Below are positions 51,227-60,068 of a stretch of DNA of 64,000 bases, one piece after another (the stretch's first letter is position 1; each line of letters opens with the position of its first letter). A model generated the notes under the pieces. That model had not been told where the DNA came from, ran no database searches, and worked only from the letters and a program-made list of their open reading frames with translations. Source of the DNA: DAOTYH01 sp034435015 (lineage in GTDB: Bacteria; Chloroflexota; Anaerolineae; Aggregatilineales; UBA3940); NCBI GenBank assembly GCA_034435015.1, contig DAOTYH010000069.1, positions 50,736 through 114,735 on the forward strand, written 5' to 3'. The position numbers and the translations under genes are program-made.

Positions 51227-53497
51227 CTAGCCCAACCCAATCAGCAGGCCGGCCTGATACACGAGGGTTGAGGCGGCCCAAGCCAGCACCAGCATCAGCC
51301 CGACACTGAAGACCATCCATTTGACGCCGAACTCATGTGCCAGGGCTGTCATAGTGGTCACGCATGGCGCGGTCAGCAGGACAAATACGCAGAAGGCCGC
51401 CGCCGAAAGGGGCGTGAATACCCCTTGCAGAGCCATTGCCAGGGTGGGGTCAACGGTCTCACCGCCCTCTATCCCAAACAGATTGACGCCAGGGATCAGC
51501 CCGCCCAGTGCGCGGAGTGTGTCTATTGTCGCGGTGACAAACGAGCGGCCAATCTCCGCCAGATCAGCCCCTACATCCACAGGAGCGGAAGTCTCTTCGG
51601 TCGCTGACGGCAGATAGACCTGAGCCAGCGTGGACACGATCACCTCTTTGGCCACAAAGCCGGTCATCAAGGCTGAGGATGCCTGCCATGTTCCGTAGCC
51701 TGCCGGGCGGAAAACGGGCGCCAGCCAGCGGCTCAGAGCCGCTAGGGTACTGTGTTCGGTCTCGACCTGTCCGAAACGGGCCTCCGGCGGCGCTCCAACC
51801 GGCACTGCCAGCAACAGCCAGATCAGCACTGAGGCCGTCAAGATGACCGTCCATGCCCTCTGGACGAATGCCCATACATTCTCCCACATGTAGAGCAAGA
51901 CGTTTTTCAGAAGGGGTAAACGATAAGGCGGCAGTTCGATGATGAAGGGGGTCGGCTCGTCAGCGCGGAAGAGCGTCTTCTTGAGGATAAAGCCTACCAG
52001 CACACCGACCACGGCGCCGGCTATGTACAGCGCAAAGACTAGTGCACCGGCCCGCGCCCCAAAAAGTGCTACACCTAGAATCATATACACGGGCAGGCGT
52101 GCTCCACAACTCATGAAGGGGACAAGCAGTCCGGTCAGCAGGCGGTCACGCGGGTCGGCCAGCGTGCGCGTGGCATAGATGCCCGGCACCGAACATCCGA
52201 AACCCAACAGCATAGGGATAAAACTCCGACCGTGCAACCCGATCAGCCGCATGAAGCGATCTGCAAACAGGGTAGCGCGTGCCATGTAGCCGCTGTCTTC
52301 CAACAGGGCCAGGAAGAAATACATGAACCCCAGCACAGGCACAAAGACCAGCACACTGCCTGTCCCTGCGATCACCCCTTTCACCATCAGGGACTCAACC
52401 CAAGTCCCGCCCAACCCTATCAATCTGAGCAATGCCGCCGCCCAATGGGCGATTGGGCCGTTGACTACCCCGTCAATCCAGTCCAAGTAATGTGCCGAAA
52501 CGTTGATCGTCATCTGGAACACAATCCACATGGCGGCGGCAAAGATCGGCAGTCCCAGCAGAGGGTGCGTTACCACGCTGTCAATGCGATCCGACAGGGT
52601 CGGCCCTTCTTCCGGCGGGCGTGTGACCGCACATTGTACCAGATTATGAATAAACTCATAGCGGCAGTCGGCCAGTACGATCTCCGGTTCGTCTCCTAAT
52701 GCCTTTTTCAGCCGCTCGATCCCCTCCCGCGCCATGGCCAGCAGGTCTTCTACGCCGCCTTCAGCCTCTATGTGACTGATAATATGAGGATCATCCTCCA
52801 GCAGTTTGATTGCCAGCCAGCGCGGCAGGTAGCGGCTTGACAGGCCTTCATGCCGGGCGATGGCCTCAGCCAGCCGCGCGATCTCCTCTTCCAGCACCGG
52901 CCCGTAGTCAACCAGCAAAGCGGGCGGGTGTGCCACCTTCAGGCCTGCTTCGGCCCGCTGGCTCATATCCAACAGAGGGGCCTTGAGCGCTTCCAGCACC
53001 TGCCCGCGTGTGGCGACCATCGGTATGACGGGTACTCCCCCCAGGCCTGCCGACAGACACTCCGTGTCCATCTTGATCCCGCGTGCTTGTGCCCCATCCA
53101 TCATGTTCAGTATCACAATGACATTGAGGCCCATCTCGATGATCTGCACAGCTAGGTACAGGTTACGCTCCAGATTGCCGGCGTCAAGCACAGCCGCTAC
53201 AACATCGGGCTGTTGCTCCAGCAGAAAGTCCATAGCGATGATCTCTTCAGCGGAGTAGGCCGACAGGCTGTACGTGCCGGGCAGATCAACCACCGTGAAT
53301 GAGCTTTCGCCGATGGTGCAATGTCCTTCCCGCTTCTCGACCGTCTTGCCGGGCCAGTTCCCGACGTGCTGTCGTGCGCCGGTCAAGGCGTTGAAGATGG
53401 TGCTCTTGCCGCAATTAGGGTTGCCGGCCAGCGCAATCGTCAGGGGCCTGCCGGCCTGATGCCGGACGGCTACAGGGGTGCTACAGACAGCGGACAT
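51227..53497 (-). CDS. feoB: Ferrous iron transporter FeoB
   Basis: A 756-residue protein. The N-terminal G domain (about residues 18-180) has G1 LAGNPNCGKSTIFNALTG, switch I around VGNWPGKTVEKR, G3 DLPGTYSLSAYS and G4 VILNMMDGAQ, and the helical GDI domain follows. The C-terminal half (about residues 320-750) is the double-Gate membrane channel with PMLLGFGCSVPGIYATRTL, FMSCGARLPVYMILG and FVAKEVIVSTLAQVY. It imports Fe2+ driven by GTP. I chose the ATG at 53497 for length and fit to family; the gene overlaps feoA by 17 bases. Confidence 0.95.
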   Translation of the reverse strand: MSAVCSTPVAVRHQAGRPLTIALAGNPNCGKSTIFNALTGARQHVGNWPGKTVEKREGHCTIGESSFTVVDLPGTYSLSAYSAEEIIAMDFLLEQQPDVVAAVLDAGNLERNLYLAVQIIEMGLNVIVILNMMDGAQARGIKMDTECLSAGLGGVPVIPMVATRGQVLEALKAPLLDMSQRAEAGLKVAHPPALLVDYGPVLEEEIARLAEAIARHEGLSSRYLPRWLAIKLLEDDPHIISHIEAEGGVEDLLAMAREGIERLKKALGDEPEIVLADCRYEFIHNLVQCAVTRPPEEGPTLSDRIDSVVTHPLLGLPIFAAAMWIVFQMTINVSAHYLDWIDGVVNGPIAHWAAALLRLIGLGGTWVESLMVKGVIAGTGSVLVFVPVLGFMYFFLALLEDSGYMARATLFADRFMRLIGLHGRSFIPMLLGFGCSVPGIYATRTLADPRDRLLTGLLVPFMSCGARLPVYMILGVALFGARAGALVFALYIAGAVVGVLVGFILKKTLFRADEPTPFIIELPPYRLPLLKNVLLYMWENVWAFVQRAWTVILTASVLIWLLLAVPVGAPPEARFGQVETEHSTLAALSRWLAPVFRPAGYGTWQASSALMTGFVAKEVIVSTLAQVYLPSATEETSAPVDVGADLAEIGRSFVTATIDTLRALGGLIPGVNLFGIEGGETVDPTLAMALQGVFTPLSAAAFCVFVLLTAPCVTTMTALAHEFGVKWMVFSVGLMLVLAWAASTLVYQAGLLIGLG

Positions 53498-53786
53498 CCT
53501 GCCCCCCTGCGGCCTGGACCATGATTCGGGCGGCAACGCCCCGCCCCAGCACCAGCCGCGTGTCCTGCCGGACAACCACCACAATCGGCCCAGACCGGTA
53601 TGAGCGGATGACGCGCACCTCACTGCCCGGCAAAAGCCCCAGTTCGGCCAGCCTGCGGCGGATCATCCGCCCGCCTTCAATGTGTACGACGCGCACCCGC
53701 TGGCCCTCTGGGATATGGGTGAGAGGGGAGGTTGTTACAGACGAAGAAACAGGAGGGGTTAGTAGTTCGATTTCTGTCATCGTCAT
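53481..53786 (-). CDS. feoA: Ferrous iron transport protein FeoA
   Basis: A 101-residue SH3-like protein with GRMIRRRLAELGLLPGSEVRVI and LGRGVAARIMV, typical of FeoA. It supports FeoB by direct contact. Its N-terminal 25 residues (MTMTEIELLTPPVSSSVTTS) extend beyond the usual length and may be disordered. The ATGs at 53786 and 53780 are both possible; the second has AGG 6 nt before it. It is first in the feoABC operon, just downstream of an AT-rich dyad. Confidence 0.9.
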   Translation of the reverse strand: MTMTEIELLTPPVSSSVTTSPLTHIPEGQRVRVVHIEGGRMIRRRLAELGLLPGSEVRVIRSYRSGPIVVVVRQDTRLVLGRGVAARIMVQAAGGQDVRCL

Positions 53787-53804
53787 CCTATATCAGATTA
53801 CTAC

Positions 53805-53820
53805 AAATAAAATGATATTT
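53805..53820 (-). promoter_or_regulatory. AT-rich dyad upstream of feoA, candidate iron-regulator site
   Basis: AAATA-N6-TATTT (53805-53820) lies 19 bases before the feoA start, in an AT-rich block that is unlike the surrounding DNA. Its position and sequence would suit a Fur- or DtxR-type repressor site, though it is not a clean consensus. Confidence 0.4.
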
Positions 53821-53904
53821 ATCTTGTTTGCATCCCTATTATAACCCCATTCGGCTGTCAAGGGGATGTGCCTTGTGTCACGGCAGGAGCGTACAAATGT
53901 CAAT

Positions 53905-53937
53905 GAGAGGGGGGTGCGAGCCGCACACCCCCCTCTC
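53905..53937. terminator. Hairpin after the minus-strand receiver gene
   Basis: GAGAGGGGGGTG (53905-53916) and CACCCCCCTCTC (53926-53937) pair over 12 bp. It lies 49 bases after the stop at 53986, between that gene and the feo operon. A T-rich tail is weak. Confidence 0.7.
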
Positions 53938-53985
53938 TCTTCCAACAATAAACCCCCGTTTCGATGCCACCGGCCCAAAAACAAA

Positions 53986-54393
53986 TTATGCTATCTCCCA
54001 CACATGCTCGCCCGTCAGCAGGCGGTAAACCTGCTGAGGGAAACGATCCGGGTCGAGGGGCTTGCCGATGAATCCGTCAAAGCCCTCGTTGATAGCCCTC
54101 TGCATAGTTGCTTCGTCGGCGTTGGCTGTCACAGCCACGATGGGGACGTTCTTAAGGCGGGGATGCTCGCGCAGTTTGCGGTGTACAGAGAAGCCGTCTT
54201 CGTAGGGCAGGTTGATGTCCAGTAACACCAGATCAATTGCTCCCTGCCCGTCCGCTTCCTCAGCCACCTTCCAGCCGCTGCTGACCCACTCGCATCCCTC
54301 AATACCCAGCTCAGTGAGCAGGCGCAGAATGAGGGTGTAGTTGTCCACATTGTCTTCGACGATCAGAATGCGCTTGTTTCTAATGTTCTCCAT
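53986..54393 (-). CDS. Stand-alone response regulator receiver protein
   Basis: A 135-residue single receiver domain: acidic pocket ILIVEDNVDNYTLIL, phosphoacceptor Asp in IDLVLLDINLPYED, Thr in PIVAVTANAD and Lys in FDGFIGKPLDPDRF. There is no output domain. It is the last gene of a three-gene set with a PAS-GAF protein and another receiver, and lies 10 bases after the PAS-GAF gene. Confidence 0.9.
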   Translation of the reverse strand: MENIRNKRILIVEDNVDNYTLILRLLTELGIEGCEWVSSGWKVAEEADGQGAIDLVLLDINLPYEDGFSVHRKLREHPRLKNVPIVAVTANADEATMQRAINEGFDGFIGKPLDPDRFPQQVYRLLTGEHVWEIA

Positions 54394-54403
54394 GATCGAT
54401 CCT

Positions 54404-55297
54404 CTAGACGCTACGCCTCAGGCTGAACAGTCGGGCATTGTCAATGGCGATGGCTACCTGATCAGCCATCATCTGGATAGTCTGGATGTCCTCAGGGGTG
54501 AAAGCGTTCAGGCTGGTGCTTTGCACGTCCAGTGCCCCGATCACTTCACCGCGTACCCGCAGGGGGAGGGCCATCTCGGAGCGTGTCTTGGGCAACAGGG
54601 GGTTGTCAAAGCGGATAGCTTCTTCGCCCACATCCAGCGCGATACGGGCGGCGTTGTTGGCGGTTACCCATCCCACCATGGATTTACTGCCTACACCCAG
54701 CTTATGCCCCTGTCTGAGCAGTTCAAGGCCGGCCTCTCCGGTTGCCGCGCGGAGAATGGCCCATTCACCTGCTTCATCCACAAGGAAAATGGCGGCGTAG
54801 TAAAAGCCGAAGTGGATACGGATCAGGTCAACACAACGTGTCAACAGCTCGCGGATGTCGAGAATCTGAGTGGCGGCCTTTGCCACTTCGGAAGAGGCCA
54901 GCAGATGGGCATTGCGGCGCTGGAGGGCCTTAAGCTGTTTCATCTCTTCTGTCAGGTTTCGGATGGCCAAGACCGCTCCGGCCACCTCTCCCGTGCCATT
55001 CCGGATGGCGCCGGCATGAATCTCAACCGGCACTGTTTCACCGTCGGCTGTGATTAACTCTCTCAGGTAAGGGGAGGTTGGTTTGCCGGAGTGCAGGGCA
55101 TGTAGCACCTCCTGCCCCCCCTGCCCGCCGTCCTCTGAGAAGAGCGAGGTGATCGGCTGGTCTTTGAGTTGCTCCTCAGAGTGATAACCGAGCAGGGTCA
55201 GCAGGGCCGGGTTGACATCCACGATCTGACCATCGGGGCTGGTGATGATAAGGCCCAGCGGTATGCTTTCAATGATCTGATGGCTGGTCAGTTGCAT
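54404..55297 (-). CDS. PAS-GAF sensor protein without a kinase domain
   Basis: A 297-residue protein. Residues about 8-120 form a PAS domain (IIESIPLGLIITSPDGQIVDVNPAL region, GYHSEEQLKDQPI) and residues about 145-290 a GAF domain (TQILDIRELLTRCVDLIRIHFGF; VAIDNARLFSL). Nothing follows the GAF domain, so there is no HisKA, HATPase, cyclase or DNA-binding part. It must act through another protein, perhaps by forming complexes with a kinase elsewhere. It lies between two receiver genes. The start chosen is the ATG at 55297; GGAGG is upstream, and a TTG at 55315 is in frame. Confidence 0.82.
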   Translation of the reverse strand: MQLTSHQIIESIPLGLIITSPDGQIVDVNPALLTLLGYHSEEQLKDQPITSLFSEDGGQGGQEVLHALHSGKPTSPYLRELITADGETVPVEIHAGAIRNGTGEVAGAVLAIRNLTEEMKQLKALQRRNAHLLASSEVAKAATQILDIRELLTRCVDLIRIHFGFYYAAIFLVDEAGEWAILRAATGEAGLELLRQGHKLGVGSKSMVGWVTANNAARIALDVGEEAIRFDNPLLPKTRSEMALPLRVRGEVIGALDVQSTSLNAFTPEDIQTIQMMADQVAIAIDNARLFSLRRSV

Positions 55298-55352
55298 GAC
55301 AATAAGTCCCTCCAAGATTTCAATTGAAGTGGATGACAGCCACAGCCGCCGA

Positions 55353-55748
55353 TCAGGCTGGCTGGCTGGCGTTCCCGCTTTTGGTTAGTAGCTGATGGAT
55401 GGTCGGAAGCAAGTCTGCGTCCATGTATGCTTTGGCGACGAAGGCACTGGCGCCTGCCTCGCTGGCGGCCTGACGATGCCGGGGTGTGTCCAGAAGTGTC
55501 AGGACGATGGTCGTTACATGACTACCCCGCGCTCTGATCGCCTGAAGCAATTCAAGCCCGCTCATGCCCGGCATTGCCAAGTCTATAATCATCAGATCGG
55601 GGTTGAGACGCTCCAGCAGGTTAAGCGCCTCCTCTCCTGAGGAGGCGGCCCCAATGACTTCAATGCCCTCGTGTTCGCTGAGGAACTCTTGCAGGACGGC
55701 CAGAAAGCTCCGGTTGTCGTCTACGAGCAATACCCGGCTGCGTTTCAT
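55353..55748 (-). CDS. Stand-alone response regulator receiver protein
   Basis: A 131-residue single receiver: VLLVDDNRSFLAVLQEF, the phosphoacceptor Asp in PDLMIIDLAMPG, Thr in TTIVLTLLDTPR and Lys in AFVAKAYMDAD. It belongs to the NarL-type receiver group by LAMPGMSGLELL but has no helix-turn-helix. It is first in the three-gene signalling set, 55 bases before the PAS-GAF gene. The ATG at 55748 gives the usual receiver N-terminus; the frame extends to 55844. Confidence 0.88.
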   Translation of the reverse strand: MKRSRVLLVDDNRSFLAVLQEFLSEHEGIEVIGAASSGEEALNLLERLNPDLMIIDLAMPGMSGLELLQAIRARGSHVTTIVLTLLDTPRHRQAASEAGASAFVAKAYMDADLLPTIHQLLTKSGNASQPA

Positions 55749-56104
55749 CGTATTTTCCAAACTGGGCAATGCTGGCTGAACAAGGGACAAGCTAACCTCA
55801 CACGAGTATCCTGAAGCAGTCGCACATGCCTTCTGGTCATGCATCCATAGGGTATCACATCTGTGCGAGGGGGTACATGGGGTACTTCCCTACTTGTGAG
55901 CAACCCTACAGGTTAAAGAAGGGTTTGCATGTTACCTTAAAACTTTCGGCCTGACGGCTGATTTTAAGGTTTCTATGCCTGATCGCGGTTGCGGGCTGGT
56001 CAAAGGGCGTGCTATGATTTGCGCGCTTGAACGCCCCGATCTCGAACACGTGTGCTTACACCATCGCATAGGCAACACGTAGCAAGCATCAACAGGGAGA
56101 GAAT
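55749..56104. other. Intergenic region with a long hairpin, upstream of nrdR
   Basis: This 356-base stretch has no gene that I can support. It holds one notable element: ACCTTAAAA (55934-55942) and TTTTAAGGT (55962-55970) form a 9-bp stem, with TCGGCC and GGCTGA forming a second 6-bp stem inside and a 3-nt bulge between. It may terminate an unseen transcript or act in the nrdR leader. I see no clear NrdR box or cobalamin-riboswitch core in it. Confidence 0.5.
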
Positions 56105-56605
56105 ATGCACTGCCCGCACTGCGGCGCTGAAGGGTCGCGCGTCGTGGATACCCTATCTGACTCTACCGGCCATGAAATCCGCCGGCGGCGGATCTGCCGT
56201 GTGTGCGGGAGGCGCTTTTCAACGGTTGAGCGGGTACGTGCCGGGTTGCCGTTGGTTATCAAAGACAGCCCTGCCGGCATGCCGGCACGCCGTGAGCCGT
56301 TCGACCGGGCCAAGCTAAAAGGAGGTATTCAGGTAGCCTGCGCCAAACGACCTATTCCACAGGCCGCCATTGACCGCCTGGTAGAGGGCATCGAGGCACA
56401 GCTTCAGGCCTCAGGTATGGATGAGGTCCCCAGCCGAGTCATCGGCGAGATGGTCATTAACGGACTGCGCGACTTGGACGAGATCGCGTATATCCGCTAC
56501 GCGATTGTGTTTCTGGGGCTGGATGATCTGGCGGCAGTGCGCCGCGAGATTGATCGCCTGTTGCAGGAACGAACAGCATCTATCTATCCCGTCTTGGGGC
56601 GTTAA
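56105..56605 (+). CDS. nrdR: Transcriptional repressor NrdR
   Basis: A 166-residue regulator of ribonucleotide reductase genes. The N-terminal zinc ribbon has MHCPHCGAEGSRV and CRVCGRRFSTVER; residues about 48-140 are an ATP-cone domain (PLVIKDSPAGMPARREPFDR, then GMDEVPSRVIGEMVINGL). It senses ATP/dATP and represses nrd operons. It lies 57 bases before nrdJ, its likely target; the same mRNA may carry both. GGGAGA is the ribosome site. Confidence 0.95.
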   Translation: MHCPHCGAEGSRVVDTLSDSTGHEIRRRRICRVCGRRFSTVERVRAGLPLVIKDSPAGMPARREPFDRAKLKGGIQVACAKRPIPQAAIDRLVEGIEAQLQASGMDEVPSRVIGEMVINGLRDLDEIAYIRYAIVFLGLDDLAAVRREIDRLLQERTASIYPVLGR

Positions 56606-56662
56606 TTTCGACAAGTATCCGGACGTGTAGTGCGGCTCTTGGCCGCACGGGGAGGGGTGATC

Positions 56663-59278
56663 ATGCTAGAGGGGCACACGACAGAAGAGCTGGCGGCTGG
56701 AATAAAAGGGAGACGGCCTCCACTGCGCCATCCGATAGAACTGCCTGAAAATGGCCGTCTTGTTCTGACCAAGCGCTACCTGCGCCGCGGGGAGGACGGC
56801 AAGCCGCTGGAGACAATTGAGGAGATGTTCTGGCGCGTGGCATGGAACGTGGCCGCCCCAGAAGAGCAGTATCACAGTGACCGGCAGGCCGTTGCCGAGC
56901 AGTACTACGATCTGCTGACTTCCCGGCGGTTCTTCCCTAACTCGCCTACCTTTACCGGCGCGGGAACACCGCTGGGGCAACTCAGTGCATGTTTTGTCCT
57001 TGCCATTGATGACGACATGGGACGTACACCGCACGGCATCTTCCAGACCTTGCGCAATGCCGCCCTGATTCAACAGACAGGGGGAGGAAACGGCTTCAGT
57101 TTTAGCCGCCTGCGTCCTAAAGGTGCTTTTGTCAAGAGCAGCGGCGGCAAGGCAACCGGGCCGGTAGGCTTCCTGCGGGTGTACGATCAGGCCTTTGGAG
57201 AGGTAGCCCAGGGCGGGACCCGCCGGGGAGCCAATATGGCCGTACTGCGTGTGGATCACCCCGACATCCGTGAGTTTATCACCTGTAAGACTGACGAGAG
57301 CCACATCACCAACTTCAACATTTCAGCCGGCATTACAGATGCCTTCATGGAGGCCGTGAAGAAGGATGCCTTGTTTGATCTGGTCAGCCCGCAGGATGGT
57401 AAAGTATGGGAAACCGTTCGGGCACGGGAGATATTCGATCTGATCGTCAAGCAGGCCTATCACAATGGCGAGCCGGGGATGCTGTTTCTGGATACGGCCA
57501 ACCGTGATAATCCTGTCCCGCATCTCTATACGCTGGAGGCAACTAACCCGTGCGGCGAGCAGTGGCTGGGGCCGGGGGAAAACTGCTGTCTCGGCTCAAT
57601 TAATCTGGCCCTGCACGTTGCACCGGATGGTCAGGTGGATTGGGAGAAACTGCGCCAGAGCGTTGAACTCTCTACCCGCTTTCTGGATGACGTGGTAGAT
57701 GCCAATGCTTACGTGCCTGCTGTGCCTGAGCTGGAGATCGCGGCTCATCGCGTGCGGCGTCTTGGGCTGGGGATCATGGGGCTGGCCGACCTGATGTACC
57801 ACTGCGGCATCCGTTACGGCAGTGCGGAGGGTGAGGAGTTTGCCAGCCAGGTGATGGAGTTTGTGCATTACCACGCTATGCGTGTCAGCGTGGAGCTGGC
57901 AAAGGCGCGGGGGGCATTCCCGGCTATTCGGGGCAGTCTGTATGATCCCCTCGATTTGAAGTGGCAGCCCCCGCAACCGCTTGTCCCCTATGTCCATGAC
58001 TGGGGACGCCCGCCGCTTGACTGGCAGGAGGTCGTGGAAGGGATCAAACAGCACGGCATCCGTAATGGAGCTGTCACCACGATTGCGCCGACAGGTACGA
58101 TCTCCACAGTGGCCGGCTGTGAAGGATATGGTTGTGAGCCGGTTTTCGCACTAGCCTATATCCGCCACTTTAACGACAACGGCAAGGATGTTCAACTTCA
58201 GTACACCAGCCCGCTGTTTGAGAAGGCGTTGATCGAGGCAGGGCTGTCTGAGGAGACACGCCGCCGGATTATCGAGCAGGTTAACTTGACTGGCTCTTGT
58301 CAGGCTGTGCCGGAAGTACCGGAGTCTATCCGGCACACCTTCGTTGTGGCGTCAGACATCACCGCCGAAGAGCACGTGCGGATGCAGGCCGCCCTGCAGC
58401 GGTTTGTCTCGAATGCCATCTCCAAGACATGTAACTTCCCCTCTACGGCTACACCGGACGATGTTGCAAAGGCATTTATGCTGGCATGGGAGCTGGGGTG
58501 CAAGGGGCTTACCGTCTATGTGGCCGGCTCACGTGAGAAGGTTGTGCTGGAGACAGCGGAGACAGCTCAGAAGAAAGGGGCCGCCAAGATGGAAAAGTCA
58601 AAGGTTTCCAGCCAGAGCGAGCCTCAACCCGAATCGGCCCCGAAGGCCGAGGAGACCCGTCCGCCTGAGCCGCGTGCCATTACCATCAGCCCAGGGCTTC
58701 TGCCGCTGTTTGGCAAAGAACCCAAGAAACCGCGCGGACGTGTGTTGCCGGGTTACACCTACCGCGTTGAAACACCAGTAGGGACGACCTTTGTCACCGT
58801 CAACGAGAATGGCGGTAAAGAGCCGTTTGAGGTTTTCCTGCACACGTCTAAGGCGGGCAGTGAGACAGCCGCCGTCAGCGAGGCGATGGGCCGCCTGATC
58901 AGCTACATCCTGCGGATGCGCTCGCCGATCCCGCCGCATGAGCGGTTACAGGAAGTGATCCGTCAGCTCGAAGGCATCGGCGGGGGGCGCAGTCTGGGGC
59001 TGGGGCCGAATCGTGTCCGCTCGCTCCCTGACGGGATTGCTCAGGTGTTGGACGAGTACCTGCGGGAGCATCATTCCGGTCAAGAGGTCTATCATCGTGA
59101 GCCGGAGCCAGAGCCGGAGGCTGTTCCTGCCTCGTCCGTTGCGTCGGAGAAGCCGTCAGCGCCCGGCCAGATGGCGTTGATCAAGTTTGGGGACCTCTGC
59201 CCGGAGTGCGGCGAGGCGGCAGTGGTCAATGAGGAGGGATGCCGCAAGTGCTATGCCTGCGGCTACAGCGAGTGCTAG
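56663..59278 (+). CDS. nrdJ: B12-dependent ribonucleotide reductase (class II)
   Basis: An 871-residue enzyme that makes deoxynucleotides using adenosylcobalamin. Active-site regions are GQLSACFVLAIDDDMG, GGNGFSFSRLRPKG, EATNPCGEQWLGPGENCC with the Asn-Cys-Glu set, and TTIAPTGTISTVAGCEGYG. After about residue 640 come a Glu/Pro-rich linker, a NrdJ-type C-terminal domain (LPGYTYRVETPVGTTFVTV) and a Cys-rich end (CPECGEAAVV; CRKCYACGYSEC) that probably holds zinc and the redox cysteines. I begin at the ATG at 56663, which has GGGGAGGGG nearby. Class II enzymes work with or without oxygen. Confidence 0.95.
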   Translation: MLEGHTTEELAAGIKGRRPPLRHPIELPENGRLVLTKRYLRRGEDGKPLETIEEMFWRVAWNVAAPEEQYHSDRQAVAEQYYDLLTSRRFFPNSPTFTGAGTPLGQLSACFVLAIDDDMGRTPHGIFQTLRNAALIQQTGGGNGFSFSRLRPKGAFVKSSGGKATGPVGFLRVYDQAFGEVAQGGTRRGANMAVLRVDHPDIREFITCKTDESHITNFNISAGITDAFMEAVKKDALFDLVSPQDGKVWETVRAREIFDLIVKQAYHNGEPGMLFLDTANRDNPVPHLYTLEATNPCGEQWLGPGENCCLGSINLALHVAPDGQVDWEKLRQSVELSTRFLDDVVDANAYVPAVPELEIAAHRVRRLGLGIMGLADLMYHCGIRYGSAEGEEFASQVMEFVHYHAMRVSVELAKARGAFPAIRGSLYDPLDLKWQPPQPLVPYVHDWGRPPLDWQEVVEGIKQHGIRNGAVTTIAPTGTISTVAGCEGYGCEPVFALAYIRHFNDNGKDVQLQYTSPLFEKALIEAGLSEETRRRIIEQVNLTGSCQAVPEVPESIRHTFVVASDITAEEHVRMQAALQRFVSNAISKTCNFPSTATPDDVAKAFMLAWELGCKGLTVYVAGSREKVVLETAETAQKKGAAKMEKSKVSSQSEPQPESAPKAEETRPPEPRAITISPGLLPLFGKEPKKPRGRVLPGYTYRVETPVGTTFVTVNENGGKEPFEVFLHTSKAGSETAAVSEAMGRLISYILRMRSPIPPHERLQEVIRQLEGIGGGRSLGLGPNRVRSLPDGIAQVLDEYLREHHSGQEVYHREPEPEPEAVPASSVASEKPSAPGQMALIKFGDLCPECGEAAVVNEEGCRKCYACGYSEC

Positions 59279-59291
59279 GGAAAATTTCAGC

Positions 59292-59316
59292 GGGGCGGCC
59301 AGCGGGGGGCCGCCCC
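59292..59316 (+). terminator. Terminator of nrdJ
   Basis: GGGGCGGCC (59292-59300) pairs with GGCCGCCCC (59308-59316), 13 bases after the nrdJ stop. The tail GGTCGTTTGCC has few T residues. Confidence 0.7.
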
Positions 59317-59406
59317 GGTCGTTTGCCCGCTGTGGCAGTTGCCTGCCCGACAGGGTATAATGACCCTCGCATTGCACTCCTCTGATGAGGTTAAACGGGC
59401 GGCAGG

Positions 59407-60063
59407 ATGGAAATTGCGTGGTATGGGCATAGCTGTTTCAGGATGGTTGAACGCGGTGCGGCCAGCATCGTGACCGACCCCTACGATGAGAGCATCGGTT
59501 ACGGCGTCCCCCGCCTGCGGGCCGACATTGTGACCGTCAGCCATGACGCTCCCGGCCACAACGCGCTGAATGTTGTGAAGAATGCGTCATACGCGCTCAC
59601 CCGCCCCGGCGAATATGAGATTGGCGGTGTGTTCATTACCGGCGTAGAAACTTACAACCCTGGGCGGGCTGAGGGAGATCGGCGTAATATCATCTTCGTG
59701 TTTGACTTTGGGCATCTGACGGTGTGCCATCTGGGCGATCTGAATCATGTCCCGACACAGGCTCAGATTGAGCAGTTGGGGCCGGTGGATGTACTGCTGG
59801 TGCCGGTCGGAGGGGGCGGAGCGCTCAACAGCGGGCAGGCGGCTGAGGTGATCAGCCTGATTGAGCCGTCTATTGTGATCCCCATGCATTACCGTACACC
59901 CGTCTGTGTGCTCGACCTCGATCCGCTGGATAAGTTCCTCAAGGAGATGGGCATCTCCTCGATTGAGGAGGTCGAGTCTCTCAAGGTGACGGGCGGCAGT
60001 CTGCCTGAGGAGACGCAGGTCGTTGTGTTGCAATATGAACACGGTTCAAAACAGGATGCATAG
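59407..60063 (+). CDS. UlaG-like metallo-beta-lactamase-fold hydrolase with altered metal site
   Basis: A 218-residue protein of the MBL fold, UlaG-like group (IAWYGHSCFRM start). The usual metal motif HxHxDH is changed: VSHDAPGHNAL has Ala and Gly where family members have His and Asp, while later ligands remain plausible (CHLGDLNH, VIPMHYRTP). Loss of two ligands suggests a single-metal or non-catalytic role. The ATG at 59407 starts the fold directly. It lies 128 bases after nrdJ and is followed by a small unknown gene 5 bases later. Confidence 0.8.
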   Translation: MEIAWYGHSCFRMVERGAASIVTDPYDESIGYGVPRLRADIVTVSHDAPGHNALNVVKNASYALTRPGEYEIGGVFITGVETYNPGRAEGDRRNIIFVFDFGHLTVCHLGDLNHVPTQAQIEQLGPVDVLLVPVGGGGALNSGQAAEVISLIEPSIVIPMHYRTPVCVLDLDPLDKFLKEMGISSIEEVESLKVTGGSLPEETQVVVLQYEHGSKQDA

Positions 60064-60068
60064 CCACT

